NCBI RefSeq assembly: GCF_004168285.1
Contig: NZ_SEWF01000014.1
Location: 1-64,000 of the forward strand
DNA length: 64,000 nt
Direction: 5' to 3'
Source: Emticicia agri
Lineage (GTDB): Bacteria; Bacteroidota; Bacteroidia; Cytophagales; Spirosomataceae
Part shown: positions 7,401 through 14,497 of the stretch, piece by piece
How positions within the stretch are numbered: the first letter of the stretch is position 1
How the letters are laid out: every line of letters begins with the position of its first letter
Notes under the pieces: generated by a model
What the model saw: the letters and a program-made list of their open reading frames with translations, nothing else
Told to the model about the DNA's origin: nothing
Databases searched by the model: none
Translations under genes and position numbers: made by a program

Positions 7401-9823
7401 GTTACACTCAATTGCCCGACTACCGGATTCAAACCAATATTACAGGGGCGCATATTACCTTAAAAAGAAACGGAGAAACCATTTACGAGGGCGAAAATCT
7501 GGATTTTGCGCCTACTGAATCGCAAACGGGTATCTATAAGGTATTTGTTGAAAAACAAGGTTGTACAAGCGAAAGTGCAGAGTTAGATTTCAGGGTAAAT
7601 CGCCCTGCCAGCGCAAAGCTCACAGGCACGCAGACAGTCAATGATTTTAATTCTCCTGTCTCGCTTTCTCTGGTATTAGAAGGGGGTGGTGAATATGAAG
7701 TAAATATTGATGGTATTCCATCGACCCTGAAACTTAATAATGCTACTGAAACAATAAAAGTCAACCCGACACAAAATACTACTTATACTTTAACTTCTGT
7801 TTCTAATTATTGTGGTTCCGGTACTATTGTCGGTTCAGCTACTATTTCACTTTGCCAGAACTCTCTGACACTCAGCAATCCTACTGACCATTATAATTCT
7901 GGCACAATTGTCAGACAGACCGATGCTAAGCATGGAGAAATTATAGCCAACAACACAATAACAGATAGTGCCAAAGTAACTTATAGTGCCGGAAGAAGCA
8001 TTATACTCAGCCCTGGTTTTTCTGTTTCCGGTTCAGGTAATTTTACTGCCGAAATTAAAGGCTGTAATTATGTAGTAACAGACCCTGGAACTGGCAACGG
8101 GAATGGAAACGAAAATGGAAATGGAAACGGGAATGGAAATGGAAATGGTAACGGAAATGGAGGTGGCAACGAAAACGGGAATGGAAACGAAAATGGAAAT
8201 GGTAACGGAAATGGAAATGGAGGTGGCAACGAAAACGGGAATGGAAACGAAAATGGAAATGGTAACGGAAATGGGAATGGCAACGAAAATGGAAATGGAA
8301 ACGAAAATGGAAATGGGAATGGTAACGGCAACGAGAATGAAAATGAAAACGAAGAAGTCAAAGACACTAATTTTAAATTAGGTTTTCAGAAACTACACAT
8401 TAACCGACCAACGATTGATAAAACTATTGCCGAAATGACCGAATTTGCTCAAAAAGGAGCAAAATTATTTGAAGTAACTATCAGGCTTGACGAAGTATTT
8501 AAAACACGCTCACAATTTGATGAGACCAACCCTGAGATTTTGAATGAGCACTGGTATTTGTATGATAAAATTATTAACCATGCCAAGAATACGTATGATT
8601 TTGTAGTACTTCGTATCAATGTAGATTATGACGATACACGCTATTATTTTCAGGATAGGAATGAATTTGACCCGACACAAGCTCCTTATGATAATTTTGA
8701 TAATGCACTGTTTAATCTGTTCGGCGAAATTGTGCAAGACCAGTTCAATAATCCGGCTCGTGTAGCTTACGGCTCAGGTCATGGTTCGTTTTCGTCTCTC
8801 ACAGCCATAGCTAAGATGAAAGGTTTTGTTCAGAAAGTAATGGACAGATACTACCCGGTACTGGGGCAAAAACTTTATTGGGTTTCAGTAGTTACGACGG
8901 CACAGTTTGAGACCGGTGCTAATTTTGAAAATAGCTGGGATGGTGAAAACTTCATTAGTCCTCATCCTTGTGAGTATGATTATTCGCCTGATAATATAAA
9001 TGCGTTCAGATACTGGTTAGTAAACGAACACTATAATGGTTTAGCTGAACTAAATGCAGCCTACCATACCAATTACAGTGAATCAGGCCAGATTGAACCA
9101 CCTAAAGTAGGTGTTGATAATATCCGGGCTATGACCTCAGAGCACCTGTTGGCAATGTATAACTCAGTAAAGTTTGAAGACTGGTACAAGTTTAATTACA
9201 AACAGATGAAGAACTTTCTGATAAGTTGTAAGAATGTTGTCAAGTCTAAAAATAATACTATTAAATTCTGTTTTGAGTCCGGCTCGGTTGCTGACCAGCT
9301 AAGTGCCGCCCGCAAAACCCTTGATGTGCCTGATATCAATACCTTTGCTGATGTATTGAAAACCAATACTGCAACCATGAGTTTCGGAGGACAACACATG
9401 TGGGACGGAGATATTGTAAGGTCTAATTTTACCGGAGAAATCCAGACAGAAATCAATGAAATGGATGTGGTGAATATGGCAGGGGTTACAGAACCTACCT
9501 TAGTAAAACAAAAAATGCTTGAATATTCAAAAGCTGCTTATCTGAATAAATCGAGAGCTATTATTTTTGTGGCAGAGAAAGATACGCCTTATTATACCAA
9601 CTCTTTAGAGGCTTTAGGAGAATTAAATGCCTGGATTAATAACCATACTGAAAAGTTTACCGAAGGTGAAACCATTTATATAAACTTATCTGACTTAATC
9701 AGGAATTTCTCACAGGCCATTACGCCATTCTACAATATTTCAGCTTCACTGCCGAAGAGTGGTTATGAGAAACGCCCAAAAATTGTTATTAATAATAATA
9801 CGGCTACTCCATCAGGAAATTAA
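4487..9823 (+). CDS. Large secreted multidomain protein with C-terminal GH42-like module
   Basis: A 1778-residue extracellular protein. Residues 1-21 form a signal peptide ending VNAQ. Two related beta-sandwich repeats (about 22-120 and 127-228, both with FxxQLSDAxGxF and YRIRVIxTSP motifs) are followed by an Ig/PKD-like segment and a long middle region with repeated D/N-rich NNIxxxG motifs resembling beta-propeller (SBBP-like) blades up to about 860. A third sandwich copy follows, then a coat-hanger-type segment (SAGRSIILSPGFSVSGSG) typical of Bacteroidetes surface proteins. A Gly-Asn linker at about 1201-1288 leads to a TIM-barrel-like C-terminal module of about 480 residues. FRYWL and AELNAAYHTNY near 1507-1528 resemble the GH42 beta-galactosidase signature. 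Catalytic glutamates could not be assigned, and no type IX sorting domain is visible at the C terminus. Confidence 0.8.
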   Translation: MPRLYSLLLLLLAFCQSVNAQTMSISYSGQNLCQGKVEKIDFVTSGSFNADNYFKIQLSDASGDFTNPVELTRFSQTSFQKVAFVVPDSIAVGTSYRIRVISTSPAMTSIPTDELTVSDSCLSPTPLPIISLQSLSSTLICSGATVSVNWKVTGTALDSTHFFTVQLSDANGSFDLPYTVAVAEANDTTASFSIPQGLIEGTKYRIRVIATSPGIISNTNDTDVTIFSTPPVPSITVVPAQPCLGDTFRLIANNGGLGKTSFSWTGPVTASKDTLLITSGSPAHEGTYTVTIQRNGCSASASKSIMLSNCKPAWSWALTDNFWTNTFNYPSTIVDTEIDSENNLFVAGFYSQAMSLGNTLLTTLNSSNIFCDNSETADKRTGFIAKINADGKLAWYRKWNTQSTTSDYKYCDLAIDNGQVFLVSEFNATSACPINPETGASLVVADEEDFSLGNIAGSCRYVVSDTLPNQYEYRYKGRFTWLAKFDLNGNLNILTNLTELKSCGVTTNGFDSRPAYGLGEKGYYSIKARNNKLWLLYTWNQGLPNTLHFSDGHEIKDEAAGLVVMELSQSNLSIVNYQKVNVFSPSGSLGMSNLEIDAQNNIIVTGSTATIGVGTAEAVSFGSYPLIFGDTDYFVAKFNTTSNNWAWANRSQVILLDDNADSAPTIKTDSQNNIYLGFSVKTSYGGNFANVNLPTTPQDYDANNTSALLKLNPSGDGQWVKLNNHTLRIGRNSMGIDKDDNIYFTSYLNNSATADRFLINEHRLPQKDLATFSSVSGNPFVAIYKPNGDLAGSVSNIRVYDALYVNGLVIDNNKNIILSGSNYGRADFGQMSINTNFGNAANTNDNRQRGFITKIDNPESIVLDYTNTHLCTGLENQISFSTTGNLENTSFRAELVETTTNQVITVATGTTSPLSFIVADSLAGKKYYARVVSNDNTVVGTIRVDKIVEINTTLKPVISSTLLGTASVQGICYTQLPDYRIQTNITGAHITLKRNGETIYEGENLDFAPTESQTGIYKVFVEKQGCTSESAELDFRVNRPASAKLTGTQTVNDFNSPVSLSLVLEGGGEYEVNIDGIPSTLKLNNATETIKVNPTQNTTYTLTSVSNYCGSGTIVGSATISLCQNSLTLSNPTDHYNSGTIVRQTDAKHGEIIANNTITDSAKVTYSAGRSIILSPGFSVSGSGNFTAEIKGCNYVVTDPGTGNGNGNENGNGNGNGNGNGNGNGGGNENGNGNENGNGNGNGNGGGNENGNGNENGNGNGNGNGNENGNGNENGNGNGNGNENENENEEVKDTNFKLGFQKLHINRPTIDKTIAEMTEFAQKGAKLFEVTIRLDEVFKTRSQFDETNPEILNEHWYLYDKIINHAKNTYDFVVLRINVDYDDTRYYFQDRNEFDPTQAPYDNFDNALFNLFGEIVQDQFNNPARVAYGSGHGSFSSLTAIAKMKGFVQKVMDRYYPVLGQKLYWVSVVTTAQFETGANFENSWDGENFISPHPCEYDYSPDNINAFRYWLVNEHYNGLAELNAAYHTNYSESGQIEPPKVGVDNIRAMTSEHLLAMYNSVKFEDWYKFNYKQMKNFLISCKNVVKSKNNTIKFCFESGSVADQLSAARKTLDVPDINTFADVLKTNTATMSFGGQHMWDGDIVRSNFTGEIQTEINEMDVVNMAGVTEPTLVKQKMLEYSKAAYLNKSRAIIFVAEKDTPYYTNSLEALGELNAWINNHTEKFTEGETIYINLSDLIRNFSQAITPFYNISASLPKSGYEKRPKIVINNNTATPSGN
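8089..8352. repeat. Low-complexity Asn-Gly coding repeat with a 60-bp tandem unit
   Basis: The DNA encodes alternating Gly and Asn with occasional Glu. It is built of hexamers such as GGAAAT and GGAAAC. Within it, 8161-8220 and 8221-8280 are consecutive copies of a 60-bp unit that differ at only one base, showing recent duplication. It encodes a flexible linker between the adhesin-like part and the GH42-like module. Confidence 0.85.
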
Positions 9824-9881
9824 ATCATCGATAACCTGATGCAACATTTTTAGAAAAAATACTGTTAGGTTTTTATAATTG

Positions 9882-9901
9882 GTTCAGCATTAATGCTGAA
9901 C
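9882..9901. repeat. Short perfect palindrome (9+2+9)
   Basis: GTTCAGCAT, two bases, then its exact reverse complement. It sits between the large secreted protein and the ABC exporter. It shares its layout (perfect arms, two-base centre) with palindromes at 21519, 21569 and 41335. Confidence 0.6.
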
Positions 9902-9929
9902 TGACTCAAACCTACGCAATCTCTTTTTT

Positions 9930-11711
9930 GTGAAACATTTAGCTTACCTCAACAAGTTTCTGCTTAAATACAAATGGTATCTGATATTGGGTACTATTTT
10001 CACTATTATTTCTAACCTTTTTGGTGTTATTCCGGCACAGGTTGTGCGCCATGCCCTTGATTTGGTTAAGGAAACCATTGATGTTTATTTCCTTTTCGAT
10101 AATACCGGTATCCAAAAAAATATGTATGATGTTTTTACGACAAGTATCAGCATCTATGGGTTATTAATTTTAGTGATGGCCATTCTGAAAGGTATTTTCC
10201 TTTTTGCAGTTCGGCAGACACTTATTGTCATGTCAAGGCATATTGAGTATGACCTCAAAAACGAAATTTATGCCCACTACCAAAGTCTTCCGCTGAGTTT
10301 TTACCGAAAGAATAATACCGGAGATCTGATGGCTCGTATTTCGGAAGATGTCAGCAAAGTGAGAATGTATATAGGGCCTTCGATTATGTACCTGATGAAT
10401 ATGGCAGTTCTGGTTGTTCTTGTATTGAGCTATATGTTTTCTATCAATGCCCGACTGACCTGGTGGGTTCTGTTACCCATGCCTCTATTATCTGCCAGTA
10501 TCTTTTTTGTCAGTACATCTGTCAACAAACGTTCTGAAGAAATCCAGCGAAGTCTTTCGCATTTGTCAACTTTTGTGCAGGAAGCCTTTTCAGGTATCAG
10601 AGTACTGAAAGCATTTGCCCGTGAAGACGACTCTGTGAAGCGTTTCAGAAAAGAGAGCAATGTATATAAAGCCAAATCATTGGCACTTACCCGATTTGAT
10701 GCCCTTTTTACCCCTACTATTGCTTTATTAATTGGTTTAAGTACAGTTTTGTGCGTCTATATAGGTGGACAGGAAATTATTGCAGGCAGGCTGACCCCCG
10801 GTAATATCACCGAGTTTATCATGTATGTATTTATGCTTACCTGGCCTTTAACTGCTCTGGGTTGGACATCAAGCCAGATTCAACGGGCGGCGGCTTCACA
10901 ACAACGTATCAATGAGTTTTTACATATCAAAACTGATATTGTTTCAGAAAAGAACCTGACTAAAGAAATTCAGGGCAGTATTACATTCAGAAATGTGCAT
11001 TTCACTTATACCGATTCAGGTATTCATGCCCTGAAAGATTTTAATCTGCATATTAAAGCCGGAGAATCGGTAGCCATATTAGGCACGACAGGGTCAGGCA
11101 AAAGCACGATTGCTAACCTGATTGTAAGAATGTACGATGCTACCGAAGGAGAAATTCTGATTGATGGTATAGCTATTAAAGATTATAATATTCAGCACGT
11201 GCGTAGCCAGATGGGTTATGTACCGCAAGAAGTATTCCTGTTTTCGGATACCATTCTGAATAATGCTAAGTTTGGTTCTCCTGATATTACAGACGAGCGT
11301 ATCATAAAAGCAGTAAAAGATGCCGACCTCTATAAAAATATCATGGATTTCCCTAATAAATTTGAGACCAAATTAGGTGAGCGCGGGATTACCTTATCAG
11401 GTGGACAAAAACAACGTTTGTCTATTGCCCGTGCCATTGCCCGTGAACCTAAAATATTAGTTTTAGATGACTGCCTTTCAGCCGTTGATACCAATACCGA
11501 AAATATCATTCTGAATAATTTAGAGAGAATCATGCAGAATCGTACTTCGGTTATTATCTCTCACCGTGTTTCCTCAGCCAAATTAGCCGATAAAATTCTG
11601 ATGCTCGATGAAGGGGTAGTAATTGAGCAAGGCACACACGAAGAATTGTTGAAGAAAGACGGTGCTTATAAAGAATTATACGAGAAACAATTGCAGGGAG
11701 AGGAAGTGTGA
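9930..11711 (+). CDS. ABC exporter, fused permease and ATPase (MsbA/MDR-like)
   Basis: A 593-residue half-transporter of the type that exports lipids or drugs across the inner membrane as a homodimer. Six predicted transmembrane segments occupy about residues 1-320. The nucleotide-binding domain shows Walker A GTTGSGKST (about 385-393), Q-loop YVPQEVFLFSD, signature LSGGQ (489-493), Walker B ILVLDD and the switch histidine in ISHRVSS. The start is a GTG at 9930; no in-frame ATG gives a better N terminus. The cargo cannot be told from sequence. Confidence 0.92.
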   Translation: MKHLAYLNKFLLKYKWYLILGTIFTIISNLFGVIPAQVVRHALDLVKETIDVYFLFDNTGIQKNMYDVFTTSISIYGLLILVMAILKGIFLFAVRQTLIVMSRHIEYDLKNEIYAHYQSLPLSFYRKNNTGDLMARISEDVSKVRMYIGPSIMYLMNMAVLVVLVLSYMFSINARLTWWVLLPMPLLSASIFFVSTSVNKRSEEIQRSLSHLSTFVQEAFSGIRVLKAFAREDDSVKRFRKESNVYKAKSLALTRFDALFTPTIALLIGLSTVLCVYIGGQEIIAGRLTPGNITEFIMYVFMLTWPLTALGWTSSQIQRAAASQQRINEFLHIKTDIVSEKNLTKEIQGSITFRNVHFTYTDSGIHALKDFNLHIKAGESVAILGTTGSGKSTIANLIVRMYDATEGEILIDGIAIKDYNIQHVRSQMGYVPQEVFLFSDTILNNAKFGSPDITDERIIKAVKDADLYKNIMDFPNKFETKLGERGITLSGGQKQRLSIARAIAREPKILVLDDCLSAVDTNTENIILNNLERIMQNRTSVIISHRVSSAKLADKILMLDEGVVIEQGTHEELLKKDGAYKELYEKQLQGEEV

Positions 11712-11871
11712 TAAACCCACTAATGGAGCAATATTATATTTAAACAAACTATATATAATAAAATCTACCCTCCTAATCGAATTTATACACTCAAATACAA
11801 ACCACAATCAGTAGCTTATCGTTAACTACTTGTAATATCAAAAAATATTTTTTGAATATAGACATATATTT

Positions 11872-11902
11872 ATTGTTTATCAATAATATTTTATTAATTT
11901 TG
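11872..11902 (+). promoter_or_regulatory. Putative Bacteroidetes-type promoter of the DUF2975/XRE pair
   Basis: ATTG (11872-11875) lies 19 bases before TAATTTTG (11895-11902), matching the -33 TTTG / -7 TAnnTTTG arrangement known from Bacteroidetes. Transcription would start near 11909, about 19 bases before the ATG. Confidence 0.55.
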
Positions 11903-11927
11903 ACATATCAAATTAATTTCAACAATT

Positions 11928-12464
11928 ATGTCAAAAACAAACAACTTCGTATTTTGGGGCTTATACATTGTGGCTTGGGTCATTTTTGTCGGCTTATCCA
12001 TTGAAGCAGGAGGCTTAATAGTAAATTTCTTTTTCAGTCTGTATAAGCCTGAATTTGTCCAGAATCTTTATCAAAAGTTGGACTTAACTCAAATGTATAA
12101 TGAAAGTAAGTTAGCTTTTTTCGGCATCTATAGCTTTATTCTAATCATTTCAATTTCAAAAGCCTGCCTATTTTATATAGTTATCAGACTCATGCACACA
12201 ATGGATTTATCAAAACCTTTTAACACTTTTGTTTCGAGACAAATTTCACAAATTAGTTATTACACCCTTTCAATCGGGCTGTTAAGTTATATTGCCAGAC
12301 AGTTAGCTAAAAATTTAACGCATTACGGTTTTGTTACCGACCCTTTAAATCAATTCTGGGCAGACAGTGACGCCTTTATTTTAATGGGAGCTGTCATTTA
12401 TATTATTGCTACTATTTTCAAAAAGGGAGTAGATATTCAAAACGAAAATGATTTAACTGTATAA
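11928..12464 (+). CDS. DUF2975 domain-containing membrane protein
   Basis: A 178-residue integral membrane protein with four predicted helices (about 8-35, 62-88, 108-132 and 150-165). The pattern matches DUF2975, a family of unknown function that is almost always encoded just upstream of a small XRE-type regulator. That is the case here: the next gene begins 3 bases after the stop. A role in sensing or regulating membrane state together with the regulator is an inference from this pairing. Confidence 0.85.
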   Translation: MSKTNNFVFWGLYIVAWVIFVGLSIEAGGLIVNFFFSLYKPEFVQNLYQKLDLTQMYNESKLAFFGIYSFILIISISKACLFYIVIRLMHTMDLSKPFNTFVSRQISQISYYTLSIGLLSYIARQLAKNLTHYGFVTDPLNQFWADSDAFILMGAVIYIIATIFKKGVDIQNENDLTV

Positions 12465-12467
12465 GCT

Positions 12468-12695
12468 ATGGCAATCATTGTAAATTTAGATGTAATGATG
12501 GCAAAGCGGAAGATATCACTGAATGAACTTTCTGAAAAAGTTGGGCTGACGTTATCGAACCTTTCTATTTTAAAGACAGGAAAAGCAAAGGCAATCAGAT
12601 TTAGTACACTGGAAACAATCTGTAATGTATTGGATTGCCAGCCAGGTGACATTTTGGAATATGTTAATGACGAACAAAAAACAACGACCCGCTAA
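12468..12695 (+). CDS. Small XRE-family helix-turn-helix regulator
   Basis: A 75-residue Cro/CI-type DNA-binding protein that is all HTH domain. KISLNELSEKVGLTLSNLSILKTGKAKAIRFSTL carries the expected helices, and the C-terminal part CNVLDCQPGDILEY is typical of the YozG-like group that partners DUF2975 membrane proteins. It is co-transcribed with the DUF2975 gene and may repress its own operon, which is an inference. It is complete despite its size. Confidence 0.88.
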   Translation: MAIIVNLDVMMAKRKISLNELSEKVGLTLSNLSILKTGKAKAIRFSTLETICNVLDCQPGDILEYVNDEQKTTTR

Positions 12696-12876
12696 TATTG
12701 ATATTGGTGCAAATGGGGCAGGTCGTTGAAAATTCGACTATTTGCATCGTTGTACTCTACTAATAATCTTGCCATTATTAGTAATATTTATCTTTGCAAC
12801 GAGACAAGAACGGGTGTACTTGCTTCGTTGCAATTTCCCATTATTAGCTTCAAATACTCACTTTATCCTCAATTCT

Positions 12877-13578
12877 TTACGCGATATACTTCAAAAACTC
12901 AGCCTTTGTAGCCTCCTGCTGAAATTTACCGCCATAAAAACTGGTGATGGTAGTTGATGTATCGTCTTGTACCCCACGTGAGGCCACGCATAAGTGTTTG
13001 GCATCCATTACCACGGCTACATCTTCTGTACCCAATACTTTTTGTAATTCTTTAGCAATTTGCATCGTCAGGCGTTCCTGCACTTGTGGTCTTTTGGCAA
13101 AATACTGAACTATTCTGTTCAGTTTCGATAAGCCAATTACTTTGCCATTAGCAATATAGGCTACATGCGCTTTGCCAAAAATAGGCACAAAATGGTGTTC
13201 GCAATTAGAGTAGAACGAAATGTCCTTTTCTACCAGCATTTCATTGTACTGATACTTATTATCGAAAAGGGTAACAGATGGTTTATTCTCCGGGTTAAGC
13301 CCGCTAAAAATCTCTTTCACATACATTTTTGCCACTCGCTTAGGCGTACCTTTCAATGAATCATCGGTTAAATCCAATCCTAAGGTATCCATTATCTGGC
13401 GGAAATAGTATTCAATCTGCGCTATCTTCTCCTCATCTTTCATTTCAAAAGCATCGGCACGCATAGGGGTATCTACAGAAGTGTTCAGGTGGTCGTCGCC
13501 AATCTCCTCGTCCGTAAGGGCAATTTTAGTATCGTCTTCAAATAACAGGGTATTCAACAAAGTTTCGTTCGGTTTCAT
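12877..13578 (-). CDS. folE: GTP cyclohydrolase I
   Basis: A 233-residue enzyme that converts GTP to 7,8-dihydroneopterin triphosphate, the entry to folate, tetrahydropterin and queuosine synthesis. The conserved core is complete: the zinc/active-site region SNCEHHFVPI, GLSKLNRIV, RPQVQERLT and the C-terminal MDAKHLCVASRGVQD. The first 60 residues form the variable extension. Its start lies inside the end of queD (overlap 13538-13578), so the two are translationally linked and together supply the pterin precursor. Confidence 0.96.
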   Translation of the reverse strand: MKPNETLLNTLLFEDDTKIALTDEEIGDDHLNTSVDTPMRADAFEMKDEEKIAQIEYYFRQIMDTLGLDLTDDSLKGTPKRVAKMYVKEIFSGLNPENKPSVTLFDNKYQYNEMLVEKDISFYSNCEHHFVPIFGKAHVAYIANGKVIGLSKLNRIVQYFAKRPQVQERLTMQIAKELQKVLGTEDVAVVMDAKHLCVASRGVQDDTSTTITSFYGGKFQQEATKAEFLKYIA

Positions 13579-13957
13579 ATAATCTGATTCTTAGGTCTAA
13601 ATGATCCGGCAGTTTTGCCCTCAATTTCTCATAAATTACAACTGCGATATTTTCAGCCGATGGATTAATATCTTTAAATTCTTCGGTATCCAGATTCAGA
13701 TTTTTATGGTCAAACTTATCCAGAATCTCTACTTTTATTAAATCACTTAACAGCTTCATATCCATAACATAGCCCGATTCAGGGTCAATATCTCCGATTA
13801 CCTGCACTACAAGGTCATAGTTATGCCCGTGGAAATTGTAATTATTACATTTTCCATACACACGTTCATTTTTCTCATCTGGCCAATTAGGATTATTAAG
13901 GCGATGAGCAGCATTGAAATGTTCTTTTCTGAACACCGCAACTCGTTTAGAACTCAT
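13538..13957 (-). CDS. queD: 6-carboxytetrahydropterin synthase / 6-pyruvoyl-tetrahydropterin synthase family
   Basis: A tunnelling-fold enzyme of about 139 residues that uses the product of FolE. The zinc ligands are the His in FNAAHRL and the two in FHGHNYDL, with the catalytic Cys in YGKCNNYNF. I chose the ATG at 13957 (MSSKRVAVFRKEHF) because family members begin right before this strand; the frame stays open to 13996 and could add 13 residues. The 41-base overlap with folE indicates one operon. Whether the product feeds queuosine or a tetrahydropterin cannot be told here. Confidence 0.9.
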   Translation of the reverse strand: MSSKRVAVFRKEHFNAAHRLNNPNWPDEKNERVYGKCNNYNFHGHNYDLVVQVIGDIDPESGYVMDMKLLSDLIKVEILDKFDHKNLNLDTEEFKDINPSAENIAVVIYEKLRAKLPDHLDLRIRLYETERNFVEYPVI

Positions 13958-14497
13958 TATTTTTCTTGATTTAAACGCTTTGAGTATTTGTTTCAAATAC
14001 CAAATGTGTGAAATTTCAGGGATTTAGTCTCAAAGTTTAAAAGTCGTCTGAAAGGTTGTCAGCAACACTCTTAAACTAAATCAGTGAGAATTTTTCTTTT
14101 AACTAAAATGCTTTTTTGTTTTATACTAACATAACAAAATTGCTTACAAAAAGTTGCAAGATGTATTAGACTATTGATAAAAATACTGACAATCAACATT
14201 TTGAATTTACATAAATACGTATGTAACAGCGAATAGAAACGGTCTGCCGTCGCAGTCGCCGTCTAAATTAACAACGGTATTTTTTATTGCAAGGCCGGAC
14301 TTAAGCGGCCGCCGCGCGGTCCGGCTCATACAGACAATAATTCCTTTGTTATTTTAGACACTGACTTCAGTCGGTGAAACACAGAAGGCTAACTATTGGG
14401 AACAAAAAAACTCACTCCCCTGAAGAATCAAGAAAGTGAGCCTGGTTTTAAACAAAGGGATTCTATCGTGTACTAAAAATCTTTTTTACTCCTTGGG
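13958..14497. other. 540-base intergenic region with nested inverted repeats
   Basis: No gene is seen. The left part must hold the queD-folE promoter. From 14261 to 14359 lies a nested palindrome: GTCTAAATTAACA (14261-14273) pairs 12 of 13 with 14347-14359, GCCGGAC (14294-14300) with GTCCGGC (14319-14325), and a GCGGCCGC core sits inside. An imperfect 8+2+8 palindrome follows at 14359-14376. The block is much richer in G and C than its surroundings and may be a mobile repeat or a structured RNA. Confidence 0.5.
14411..14440 (-). terminator. Probable terminator of the haloperoxidase-like gene
   Basis: CTCACT (14411-14416) pairs with AGTGAG (14435-14440) and is followed on the minus strand by a run of seven T, about 60 bases past the stop codon at 14498. 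The stem is short. Confidence 0.5.

Noticed and set aside
8068-8381. Open frames on both strands over the Gly-Asn repeat (Pro/Phe-rich minus, Met/Glu-rich plus) and a possible CRISPR-like array
   Set aside because: They are by-products of the hexamer repeat inside a long coding frame. The units are contiguous and lack spacers, so it is not a CRISPR array.
4487-9823. Type IX secretion sorting domain at the end of the large secreted protein
   Set aside because: The last 80 residues do not show the usual CTD strands or the terminal Lys-rich pattern.
12696-12876. Small genes in the gap between the XRE regulator and folE
   Set aside because: Open frames of 60-70 codons lack recognisable composition or motifs and run over the end of folE on the opposite strand.
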